DNA of 64,000 bases, taken from the NCBI GenBank assembly GCA_025716815.1, contig JAIXMN010000008.1, positions 558,001 through 622,000 of the forward strand. Direction: 5' to 3'. The position numbers and the translations under genes are program-made. Below are positions 22,429-32,024 of the stretch, piece by piece (position 1 is the first letter of the stretch; each line of letters opens with the position of its first letter). A model generated the notes under the pieces. The model was not told the origin of the DNA, searched no databases, and worked only from the letters and a program-made list of their open reading frames with translations. The DNA comes from Dichotomocladium elegans. Its lineage: Eukaryota; Mucoromycota; Mucoromycetes; Mucorales; Lichtheimiaceae.

Positions 22429-23718
22429 ATGGATCGATTTTTTTCGTCTTCAGCAAACCCCGTTTATGGTGATTTCATTTTCTTATATTGAACATGACGA
22501 CGACGATGGAGAAGAAAGAAAATGCATTAGGCTGACTTGGTTCTTACTCCCTCTTTTCCTTTACAACAACAACAACAAAAGATGACGATTCACAGGCATC
22601 CACCACAGGCAGTTCTCTTCAAAGCTGGATTAGCTGGTTCTGCTCATTATCGGGTCATGAATATTACGCTGAAGTGCCCGAAGATTATATCCAGGACGAC
22701 TTTAATCTCACTGGCCTGTCGGCCATAGTCCCTTATTATAATGAGGCCCTGGAGATGATTCTCGACTTGGAGCCAGAGGACTATTCAGATGAGGACGACG
22801 ACAGCCAGCCGCCCGACAGCAGCTGTGACAAGGGTGAGGATGAAGAGGACGATGGGTTCTGGAAGGAGCGTGCTATTGTGTCCCATCGGCGGGAGCGCGT
22901 TCACCCAAGCGTAGTTGAGCCCTATGCTGCAATGCTCTATGGCCTCATTCATCAACGCTACTTGCTCACACGGAATGGTCTGCGGGTCATGGCCGAACGC
23001 TATGCTGCCGAGCAGTTTGGCTACTGCCCGCGCGTGTATTGTGCTCGATGCCCCGTGATTCCGTGCGGTCGGTTTGATGAACCTGGCCACGAGGGCGTTC
23101 GTCTCTACTGCCCGCGGTGTATGGATCTTTATAACCCGCCCAACGCCATTTCACAGAGCGTGGACGGTAAGCATAACCGGAGGGAAGAGAGCGACAGAGA
23201 GTTGCAAATTCATCCCATTTGTGTACAGGCGCCCATTTTGGAACGACCTATGCCCATCTGCTGTTCCAGTCGTACTATGAACTCGTGCCATCACCACGCC
23301 CTCACATCTATCAGCCCCGTATATTCGGCTTCCGAGTGAACGAAAAATCACACGTGGGCCCAAGAATGCAGTGGCTTCGCATGAGACCACGCGAATACCT
23401 TGCAGCACCGGAGGATGATGACGACGACGAGTTTGAGGACGATGATCTTGCAGAAGCGGCTGAGGTCGAAGACGAAGATGAAGACGGGGATGAGAAAGAT
23501 GTTCCACAATCCATGGTTGGTATGAACGTGGTGGGTAAGATAGCTGTAGTCTGGCAGAAAGAGCTCGCAGACCTGGTCTAACCGAATGCTCATAGCCGGC
23601 ACCATCGCAGGCGGTGGAGCAACGTGAAGATGACCGACTAACCCGACTCACGCACCAAGTCGAAGGCTGGCGCATGAGAGACTCTGGGCTAAACAGCTTC
23701 CTTCGAAGGTGGATCTAG
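22429..23718 (+). CDS. casein kinase 2 regulatory (beta) subunit
   Basis: Regulatory subunit of the CK2 tetramer, which stabilises and directs the catalytic alpha subunits. Four exons (22429-22468, 22582-23166, 23229-23530, 23596-23718) encode 349 aa. Signatures: 'SWISWFCSLSGHEYYAEVP', 'DYIQDDFNLTGL', acidic loop 'DLEPEDYSDEDDD', the four zinc cysteines in 'GYCPRVYCARC' and 'LYCPRCMDLYNP', and 'AHFGTTYAHLLFQSYYEL'. After the core there is a long acidic linker and a final exon ('REDDRLTRLTHQVEGWRMRD') longer than in animal CK2 beta. The start exon and the 23531-23595 intron (donor GTGGGT) are inferred; other start models are possible. Confidence 0.9.
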
Positions 23719-24722
23719 GAAACCAATTATGTTATATGAATCACTTTTGTCTTGCGCGCGCCTCTCTCACTCTCACCTCTTCCTTTCTCGCCCTCCTTAA
23801 TTGCCTCTCACAGACTTAAACCTTCTATTTCTTCTTTATCAAAAGCGACCTCTTTCGCTTTTACCGTCTTATATAAACGCTCTTGTTGACTTTTTGAAAT
23901 TCGAAATGTGGTATGCTATAAAGCCCATATCTGTATTCTTTTTCCACTTGTAATCCGTCGATCTTTGTTAGATAAAATAGCACTGTTTTGTAAGCGGGTT
24001 TGGTGGTGTTATCGTCTCGTCTTAAAAGAAGAATCTTGGAGCACTCTGTGTTTTCAATCCGGATGTTCACGAAAATCGTGGCGAGCGGTCAGCGATATTT
24101 TTTTTTAAGTGGAGGAGGGCGGGTGGGAAAGGCGGCGGGTGTATTCCCTTCAAGCCTGACGCATCGGAAGAATAATAGCTATTTAGACGTGAAGGAATGA
24201 CGGTATGGTCATAATGAAAAAAAAAGAAAGGGTTTCTCTTGTGTATCCTTGATATTCAATTCTGCATATTATAATAGGACATCACAGATGACGATGCGTT
24301 ATGGCAGCCACGAGCTAGATGGCAGACTTCTAAGGAACAAGTCGAATCTCAAAAGATAATCCGTGCATTAGGTAATGCAGGAGTAAGAAACGCATGTCGG
24401 TGGATGATTCTCACTTTACTTTGTCATCCTCGCAAGAGGCCAGGCTCGCCTGTGTTCAGGCACGGCATGTGCCGGCTGTCGACCTGGACACCAATAGCGA
24501 TGACGATGACAATGTTGCTGAGCAAGAGGATCACGAAGGACTCCCGTTGCTTTGGCAGGGCGACCTGGACGATGCGCTGCGACATCAAAAATCAGAACGG
24601 GAATACACAACGTGGTTTTCCTGGTTAAGGCCACCCTGGTGTTTCTGCTGCTGCTGTTGCTGCTGCTGCTGATATCTTTTTTTCTTTCTTTCCCTCCTTT
24701 CTCTTTTTATTCTTGTTAACTG
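23719..24722. other. intergenic; unassigned coding-like frames 24280-24670
   Basis: On the plus strand 24285-24372 reads 'DITDDDALWQPRARWQ' after an acceptor-like 'aatag'. A second frame 24394-24672 is acidic (an aspartate run encoded by GAT/GAC) and ends in cysteine codons from a CTG repeat (24648-24670). I could not connect them into one model, and the minus strand here is the 3' side of the bZIP gene. Coding status unsure. Confidence 0.25.
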
Positions 24723-25808
24723 CTATGACGATGAAGCCGCCGATAAAACCATGGCATGTTTCCTCCGTCGGTTTGTGTTGGCCATGAGCGGCAGGAAACA
24801 AAGCAGGATCATCTATTGATGACATCCACACAAAACAACAGCAGAGTCGATCAGATCCCATTTTTTTTTCTCCCACCCCCCTATTTCCCCTACCACCACC
24901 ACCACCACCACCTCATTTTCTTTATCCCACACGCGCATATATACCATTAAAAACATGGCTGCTAGGGAATGAGTCTTCTGCTGTTGTTCGAGGAGTTGCC
25001 GATTCTCCTCCAGGAGCCGCCGGTTTTGTTCTTCGAGCGCATTGACGTGCTCTCGTTTCCGTTTGCGCGATAGCAGAGCTGCTGCACGGTTTTTGATGAG
25101 TCGTTCCTGACGCTTAGCCGCGGCAGCGGCTTTGTCATCGTCGTCACTTTGAGGTTGAACTGCTGCTGTCGTTGTCGCTGTCCGTAGTTCCTTTTGATGT
25201 TGCTTCTGGGAAGGTAGGACAGGTTCGATCGCATTCTTTATAGGCGGAGCGGGTGCGATCATAGCGGGCAAGGCAGAAGGCGGGGAGAAGGAAGCTCCAT
25301 CGCGCTTCTTGCGCCCTCTCTTTCGTTTTGGGAGGAGTTCTGAATCTTCGGAACACGAGGAAGGCGAAGGCGAAAGTGGGTGACGCTGATGACGATGGAT
25401 GGGCAATGCTGGTGGCTGGATGGCTGGTAGTATGCGGTTAGAAAGGCGTCCTTCCGTGTAGCAGGGGAATGCGGCGACGGTCACTACTTGTGCTGATGCA
25501 TCATCGCCTGCAGCGGTAACCGTATCCCTCGGTGACATGGTCCCGGACACATGGGTGGGAATAGCCGCTGCCGCCACTGCTGCTGCTGCTGCTGCTGCTG
25601 TTTCGGATGACGGCGAGTAAGGATGTAGGAACGGGTCCAGACCAGAGCTAAACGACGCCCATGATATGCAGGGCGGTGGCGTGTGTATGTTCAATTTTGG
25701 AGAAGGACTCGGCCATTGCGAGCTGGCGGAGAGGTAGTCTACATTGAGATAGGACATGAGCAAGTCATCGTCCTCTGGATCAGGTTTGACGCGTGGGGAT
25801 GACGCCAT
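24723..25808 (-). CDS. bZIP factor with predicted C-terminal membrane segment
   Basis: Two exons (24945-25808, 24723-24812) encode 317 aa. Long Ser/Pro/Ala-rich N-terminus with a polyalanine run and a basic patch ('LPKRKRGRKKRDG'), then a bZIP ('RLIKNRAAALLSRKRKREHV', N-x7-R present) with zipper 'LEEQNRRLLEENRQLLEQ'. Splicing at 24944/24813 joins 'LAAMFLM' to 'MILLCFLPLMA', giving about 17 hydrophobic residues right after the zipper, followed by 'NTNRRRKH' and a stop. This layout recalls ER-tethered ATF6/CREB3/plant bZIP28-type factors, and the basic region also resembles Hac1/XBP1. If the intron is retained, the tail is a different sequence without the full segment. Membrane anchoring is inference. 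Confidence 0.8.
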
Positions 25809-26090
25809 TGGATGGAGAGAAAATATCTTATATTAGGCCGATATGGATCAATAAATGGGCGTTGAAAGAAAGAAGAAAGAAAAGAAACGCTATTAGAAAA
25901 AGAAAGAGGATGAATAGGAGACGACTGCTGAAGCCGTCTATGCAAAGAAAAACTTTCATGTAAATAATAACGTAGCGGAGTCCTCAGGCAAAGGAGAACT
26001 CCTTGAACGCGCCCCCATGAATATTGCCTTTTCTGAAACGAACAGACCGAAGGACAGACGAAAAAAAAAAGTAGGCATCAGGCATTTGCG

Positions 26091-26132
<42 letters not shown>

Positions 26133-26157
26133 GACAATTGAGGCTATTGCTATGCCC
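25809..26157. repeat. intergenic with (TA)n(TG)n microsatellite
   Basis: 349 bp between two minus-strand genes. Contains a TA run followed by a TG run at about 26091-26132, just after the RAV2-like stop. Otherwise nothing recognised. Confidence 0.7.
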
Positions 26158-27674
26158 TCAAGATTCTGCTTGGAGGAGCATTTGCGAATATTTTTGGCAG
26201 ATGGACCTGATTGATCGAAGGCAAGCCTTAATCTCTGTCAGCATGGGCGACTGTGTTTGTGTTCTGCATTGATCCACGATCCATGCGGTCTTGTCCTTAT
26301 ATGTCCTATGTTTTTTTTTTTGGCGAGTGGGGTTGGGTATCGGATGCAGTATTTTCCAAGACAAAATCGATTGCTTTCGTTAGCATCGTCGTAAGCTTAC
26401 GATAAAGTTGAGTTTGAGTTCTGCTTACACGCAAGATGGGGAATCCGTATTATGAGGATTGTTCACTGCTGCTGCTGTTGCTGCTGCTGAATTAGATTTC
26501 CCGCCACGAAAGTCGAGAGAAAAGATTTTGCACACCAGATATACATCGTGAACACAAAACTCAATCACGACATCATCGCGAAGTGGCGGCATGAAATGCT
26601 ATTTTGTTTCGTTTTATTTAGAACCTGTGGCGAGCCTAGCATTGATTTATTACCTTCGGATGGCAGATCTTATATGGAAAAAGATCGGCTGGATTTGGAT
26701 ACACGAACGCAAGCTCGGTACGATCGACATATTGACATAAATCCTCTAGCAGCTTGGAGATTGGACGTGTTACCGACGGTGCATGGGCAAACAAACGCCT
26801 TCTTCCCTCCTGCTATCCACTACTGAATGAAATCGCCAACACCGCCGTAGATACCTCAATTGTGTCGCGTTTCGTCACCTTTTTCTGCATTTCATCATTA
26901 TTTTCCATAAAAAACGACATCCGCTCTGCAGCCAGTTTGAGGTAGTTTGCACCTTGCTGGATTTGCTCGAGAAAGTAGGGCATCGAAGACGTGATCGTTG
27001 TTTTGATCTGGCGCTCGTTGGCAAGACGAATCGATAGCTCCTAATATTCTCATCGTCACCATGATGCATTTCTCCCTTCATTTATTTTGTCCATCGACAT
27101 ACTGCCTTCGTAATGTAAGCGCCCTCAAGGGCAATAAAGCCTTTGAGGGCCTCGTTTCTTCAAACTGATTTAGTAACCGAGTGCAACTTAGCATTAACAA
27201 ATAATTCACATACTGTGTAGACGAGAGTGGTAATGAGTCGGCTTTCCCTATGCTGAGCCTTTAGAATCAATCCCCTTACATAAAACACACACACACACAC
27301 ACGCGCGCGCGCGTGTGTGTGTGTGTGTGTGTGTGTGCGTCTTCTCGCCCAGGAAACCCCGGCTATGTGCTTAGTATAATTACTCACTGGTATGTTTAGA
27401 AAGAACTGCAAGTCCATTCTATAAGAATAAAGAGGGAATGGCAGAAGCAACCTTCCTCGCGTTAGTCATAAAAAAACCACATATAACATCCTTTTCCTTG
27501 AACGAAACCTCGAGCTCGGATTTTAGACGATTGAACGTTAAGGGAATGACAGACTCGAGTAGCCATTGTTCCTGTTGAATCTGATTATGCACTTCATTAT
27601 TACCAAATGAACGCATGGGATGTCCGAAAAGCAATACCTACTGCTGTTGTGGCGTCATCGTCTTTTCGAGCCAT
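26158..27674 (-). CDS. Rogdi/RAV2-like V-ATPase assembly protein
   Basis: Probable subunit of the RAVE complex that reassembles V-ATPase V1 and V0 sectors. Nine exons (27642-27674, 27509-27580, 27388-27418, 27214-27247, 27103-27157, 26855-27040, 26654-26752, 26429-26598, 26158-26305) encode 275 aa; human Rogdi has 287. Family-like stretches in order: 'QQEQWLLESVIPLTFNRLKS', 'SLPLSS', 'EALKGFIALEGAYITKA', 'YFLEQIQQGANYL', 'LLEDLCQYVDR', 'YKDKTAWIVDQCRTQTQSP', 'SICQKYSQML'. Exons 3 to 5 are 31, 34 and 55 nt. Intron 27248-27387 contains an alternating purine-pyrimidine tract. Assignment rests on dispersed similarity, not on a single motif. Confidence 0.72.
27285..27339. repeat. (AC)n(GC)n(GT)n self-complementary tract in an intron
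   Basis: About 55 bp of strictly alternating purine-pyrimidine: AC repeats, then GC repeats, then GT repeats. The sequence is its own reverse complement over most of its length, so it can form a hairpin or Z-DNA. It lies inside intron 27248-27387 of the RAV2-like gene. Confidence 0.9.
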
Positions 27675-28735
27675 ACTCCTTATCCGAATCGACGACCACC
27701 GTAGGCTTGCTTTGTACGTGCGAAAGCGATAGAACAGAGACGTCTCGCGGGACGGACTTCTAATATCAAGCGGGGTAATTTTTGTGTTACCCCCGACGTA
27801 TTATGCATCCCAGCGTGAGTTTCAGCAGACAATGTAACACGAGGAAAAGGGCAGATGTGCTATCAACTCACCCAACAAATAAGGCCATTCGGATACTTTA
27901 TTGGCGTCTAAAGGAGACTAGCGTGTAATGTCAATTGACATGGATATACGGTCTATATGCGATAGAAGGTATACTGGGGCCAAGTTTGTCATTTGAAATC
28001 GACATTATTGACAGCGTATTTTCGTGTGCTCCTATGCTTTTCTGTGCGTGTTGTTCGTTCCTCGATATAGGTTTCAATGTTTAGCACATCTTGCATCACT
28101 CACAGCCTGCGTCTTTCGGGCTCAGATATCAACCAGAGAGAGATCGTTGTTCGTGGAGGGTGTCGACAGCCAACTACAGGGGGGAGAAGGTCACAAAACA
28201 CACGATGATGGCAATGGTTCTTTGGTGGGCGCATTTTCTTCCTCTCTATAAATGTTCATCTACAAAACAGGAAAGAAACCTTCGCAAGCATATAGCTTTA
28301 CGCTCGTGGGTGTCTCATTGACTCTGAGCGCTCTTGGTTCTTCGCTTCACTCTCTCTGTCTACAGATCGATCACGCGTCGCTTTCGATACTTTGAGGCCC
28401 ACACATCTCTGGGTCAGTTTTCCACCCGTTGCTCTACGATAATAAATATACGACTTCAATTCTGGAGAATGGTGCATATGTTTTCCTAATTAACGTTGAT
28501 AATAATGGAGTAACGGTAATAAGAACTGCCGGAACGTCGTACGGCTTCTGAGTGGACGAGAATAGCATGCATCAGCGGACAACCCACTCTTGGGGACAAC
28601 CCATTGTTGAGGACAACCCACTGCTGCGGTAACGCGAATTTGAAGAGTACAAAAGCGACTGAAACTCTGCTGTGTAACTGTGATTTTCAATTCCCAACCA
28701 TAAAAATCCAATGCTCTTTTTTCGCTGAAAGACAA
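27675..28735. other. intergenic with mariner scrap and 17-bp tandem repeat
   Basis: 28373-28440 resembles 21405-21475 of the dead mariner element, same orientation. 28577-28627 holds three 17-bp units beginning 'GGACAACCCA'. No gene recognised in the remaining sequence. Confidence 0.55.
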
Positions 28736-30064
28736 ATGACATCTCTCGAAGATTTATTTAGCAAGCTCGCTCTAAGCACGGTAAATACCGTGTCCCGTAT
28801 TGCCATTAGCCATGCAACAAATGCAGCCATTGTAAGATTTGTCTCGCTCAGCGCGCACTTTTGCTTAATTGGTTCTACTGATCACTCACGAGACGTGTGT
28901 TAGCGCGGAGTGACAACATACATTGCGAAAGCTCCAATGAAAAGAACAAATCAAAGGAATTGGATGTACTTCAGCGGCAATTTGACCTTAAGATAAAAAA
29001 TCTCAAGGTAAGGACAATCAGCTTTGGTTTTGTGTGTGTGTGTGTGAACTCTCGGAAAAAGTAAAAAAGGAAGGAACCTTCCCCGCTCACCAGACTGCTA
29101 TTCTGGCTGTTGTTAGCCTACAATAGACATTATAGCCCACAGTGTAGCCGACGGAAACCGAGATCTCGAGCCTACGCTTGAGCTGTGCAATGACTTAGAA
29201 CGCAATATTGACGAGTTTGCAGCCGAACTTGGCGACCCAAAGGCGACCAACACGGACGAATATGTCAGGCAGCGGCTCAAGACACTTCTACAAACCATCG
29301 ATAACACCGTTCCGTCACTCCACTTGGCGTTGCGCAATTTGCCGGGAAAGTCGTCAGTGTCGCTGTCGCGGCTCCTCCAGGCATCCGCGATTCTCACCTC
29401 CTCTATCACAGCGCCGGATCCTTTTGTGCTCCGGATGTATTCGCTCTTTGCCGCCGGATCGGGAAATGTGTTGTCGTGGAAAGAAGAGTTTGCCAAATGC
29501 ACCCTGGTACCTAAACAAAACAATGGATACCATAATGTTCTGGAAATTACCGAGGATCTCAATGACGGCCGATTTCATGAAGAAGGCGAGAAACCGCGAG
29601 TATTAACTATGGATCTAACGCAGCTCAAGCGGATGTACTATACCCGAAGCGGCACGCTCCTTAACCTGGACGATTCCAAAGAATCCGTGCTAGTAATCAA
29701 GGTCCTCAAAAAAAAAGAACGTCAACAATCAAAAGCGGATTCACCATCGTCACCTGCAGCCGGACAGATCAAAGCTAAGGAAGTGGATCCTGAGATTGAG
29801 CGGGATGAGCTATCAGAAGCAGATTGGTATGCACTGGAAATATGGAAGGATAACACTGAAGATGACAGCGATGAAGAAGAAAAAGAAGAAGGACAGCAAG
29901 TTACCGTGGAGGCAAAAGAATCGAAGCTCCAGACGAGCGGAACGGATGGCAAGTCGTTACTCCTTTTGGAAGCTGTCATCAGGCTCTCGCTCCTGGAGAC
30001 AAGCGAGAAGATGAACCATCTCAACGCATCCGATGACCTGATTCGTCTTTACATGTCTGAGTAA
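28736..30064 (+). CDS. Yrb30-like Ran-binding protein
   Basis: Similar to the fungal Yrb30 family, which binds RanGTP and blocks GTP hydrolysis. N-terminus 'MTSLEDLFSKLALSTVNTVS' and the segments 'DLEPTLELCNDLERNIDEF', 'LLQTIDNTVPSLHLALRNL' and 'SLSRLLQASAILTSS' follow the family order. Exon 1 is 28736-28831 and the last exon 29117-30064. The middle exon ends at 29007 and was placed at 28945-29007 to hold frame, but its acceptor is weak and could lie elsewhere. Total about 368 aa. An acidic run is near residue 310. The C-terminus is a helix ending 'LIRLYMSE'. The gene lies 142 bp upstream of the VMA22-like gene. Confidence 0.72.
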
Positions 30065-30206
30065 TAGCAATGACAACCTTGACATCATGGGACGATCTAA
30101 AAAAGGGGTGGATGGGTGCGTCTGTAAGGAGACACATTTCAAAAATGCAATAAAAAAGGTCCGCCTTGCACACCGTTCATTCCTTTTACATTTCTTTGTA
30201 TTTTCA

Positions 30207-31152
30207 ATGAGCACCAATGCCGAAGACAAAATTGTGAAAGCTTCTCCGAGCAGCGAAAATGACGAGAACGAACTTGTGTCAGTGTGCGAAAAACTGGATG
30301 CTCTTGCTCTGGAATACCTCGACAAAATGGAAGCGTACAGCCATATTCGGGATCGTGCGAGTGAACATTTTCAGCAGGTGGGGGGTGAACCTTTCGCAAT
30401 CCTAGCTTCGAAGAGGTACCTTTTACTTACGCCTAACGAATGCAACCCGGTGTATGTTTGTGTGTATCTGTGCGTTCCTTTCTTTGCAAAACAAAAGGGT
30501 TTCCTTCATTTAGCCCATGCAAAATACGCCATGGGAACCAGCAAGATCTCATCTCTATCCTACGACGGACGAATGAAGGCCCAGATACGAGTGCAAGTAG
30601 AAGAGAGTTGTAGGGGAAGGAAAGAAAGAACGTGCAGGGTGGAACTGACGTTATACACACCCCCTAATAGATGCCATGACGACAAAACAGGTTTGATATC
30701 ATTCATGGATGGGCCTCTTGAGGAAAGCAAAGATGACGAGGAACAAAAGATTGAATCGACGCCGGTAACCGCGACAGTCAGACCTCGACGTCGAAAGAAT
30801 GTAGCGCAAAAGGATGTCGATGATAAAGAAAATGAACAACCTGGCACACCAACCCAGCCATCACCAGAGACGAAGAAGAAGACGACGACTAAAAACCCAT
30901 TGCATTGGTTTGGGTTGTTCGTATCGCCCTCACTTCGGATATCACAAACACATTTTGTAAAAGGTGAGCTCCTATTGCCGTGTTGGATTTATTTTGAAAA
31001 TGCTCATCTTTTTTTTTTTTTTTACAGCAACACATGAGTTACTGGACCACGTCAATTGCTTGAAAGACCTCGCTCAATTGGAGAAACAGTACCTTGCCTT
31101 GGCGGAGCAAAAGAAGTTACTTCTTAAGCAAGTTCAAGATCGTAAAGACTGA
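30207..31152 (+). CDS. VMA22: VMA22/CCDC115-like V-ATPase assembly factor
   Basis: Probable ER factor for V-ATPase V0 assembly, partner of Vma12 and Vma21. Three exons (30207-30377, 30498-30963, 31028-31152) encode 253 aa. Family marks: N-terminal helix 'CEKLDALALEYLDKMEAYS', 'GFLHLAHAKYAMG' (compare human 'GWLSLAKARYAMG'), then after a charged linker 'NPLHWFGLFVSPSLRISQTH' (compare 'DPLNWFGILVPHSLRQAQ') and the final coiled coil 'LKDLAQLEKQYLALAEQ'. The linker (about 90-200) is basic/acidic and variable, as in relatives. Exon 2 might contain one more short intron, but no alternative kept frame. Confidence 0.82.
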
Positions 31153-32024
31153 CATACCAAAAGGGATTGCAGTTGCTGTCGTTGCTTAGCATGCACGCTT
31201 CCTTTGTATATAGTAGAATCTTTGCCTAACAAATAGAATGGACGCACTCACATTCTCCATTCAGTCCAGTGAGACGAGTGTTCGCCTCGGCGCGGTATAT
31301 GCTCAAATGCACTGGCATCCACAAGCTATTTTAGAAAGATGAGATCCAGAGGACTGGCGGGGAGAAAGAAAGAATCGATAGATAGGCATACTCTGAGCTT
31401 CGGGTCATTGGAACCCGATTTCTTTTGCTGGTCTTGAAGAGCACTGAAAGAGATTGATCGTGCCGTCGATACGTGAGACGGCCCCATGCCAATGATCTAT
31501 CATACTTATCCATTTCGCTTACTCATCGAGGTCAGCAAGCTGTTCTGAAAGGCGATCCAGGTAGTCGGCTCGATGGTGTGCTCGCTTGGATGTCACTGCT
31601 GTAGAGATGCTGGAGTCCGACGAATAGGCTTCAGCCCTGCTCGAGTGAGCAATAGACTCAAGATAAGCATGGATAGCTCTACCTTTCCTTTTGTTTCTCA
31701 GAGACATCTCGTTTCGTACGTGCCATGATAGTTTAGGGAAATAATCGAATAAAAAGAAAGTGCAAGGATAAAAAGGATGGGAACGGGGGGAAAAAATAGT
31801 GCCATTTTTAATGAACGATAATTTAGCGTAAGCAAATGATGGCGTGAACAATGCGCAGGGGTGGGTGGGCGTGCGTAAGGTGCCACCATCGCTACTGACT
31901 CTGTTTCTCTTACTCTCACTTGTTCTCTGATCATTGGGAGAAAAAGCCATCAAGACCTCGTTCTTTAGATAATTCAATGAGACATGGAGGAGTACATTAC
32001 TGCCCCGAGGATATATCAACCCTT
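31153..32024. other. intergenic with a possible 62-codon minus-strand ORF
   Basis: 31519-31707 (-) encodes 62 residues, basic at the N-terminus and acidic at the end ('YLDRLSEQLADLDE'). It could be a small gene or an unrecognised terminal exon. No family match. The rest shows nothing. Confidence 0.3.

Noticed and set aside
22495..22582. Alternative CK2 beta start at 22495 with a sixth GC-donor intron (TTAG|GCTGAC)
   Set aside because: An upstream start at 22429 with a normal GT donor at 22469 gives the same frame with a more usual splice site, so the GC case is not needed.
23151..23675. Long minus-strand frames across the CK2 beta gene
   Set aside because: They are shadows of the plus-strand acidic, GAT/GAC-rich coding sequence, whose motifs are unambiguous.
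26091..26132. CRISPR-like or regulatory array
   Set aside because: It is a simple TA/TG microsatellite with no spacers.
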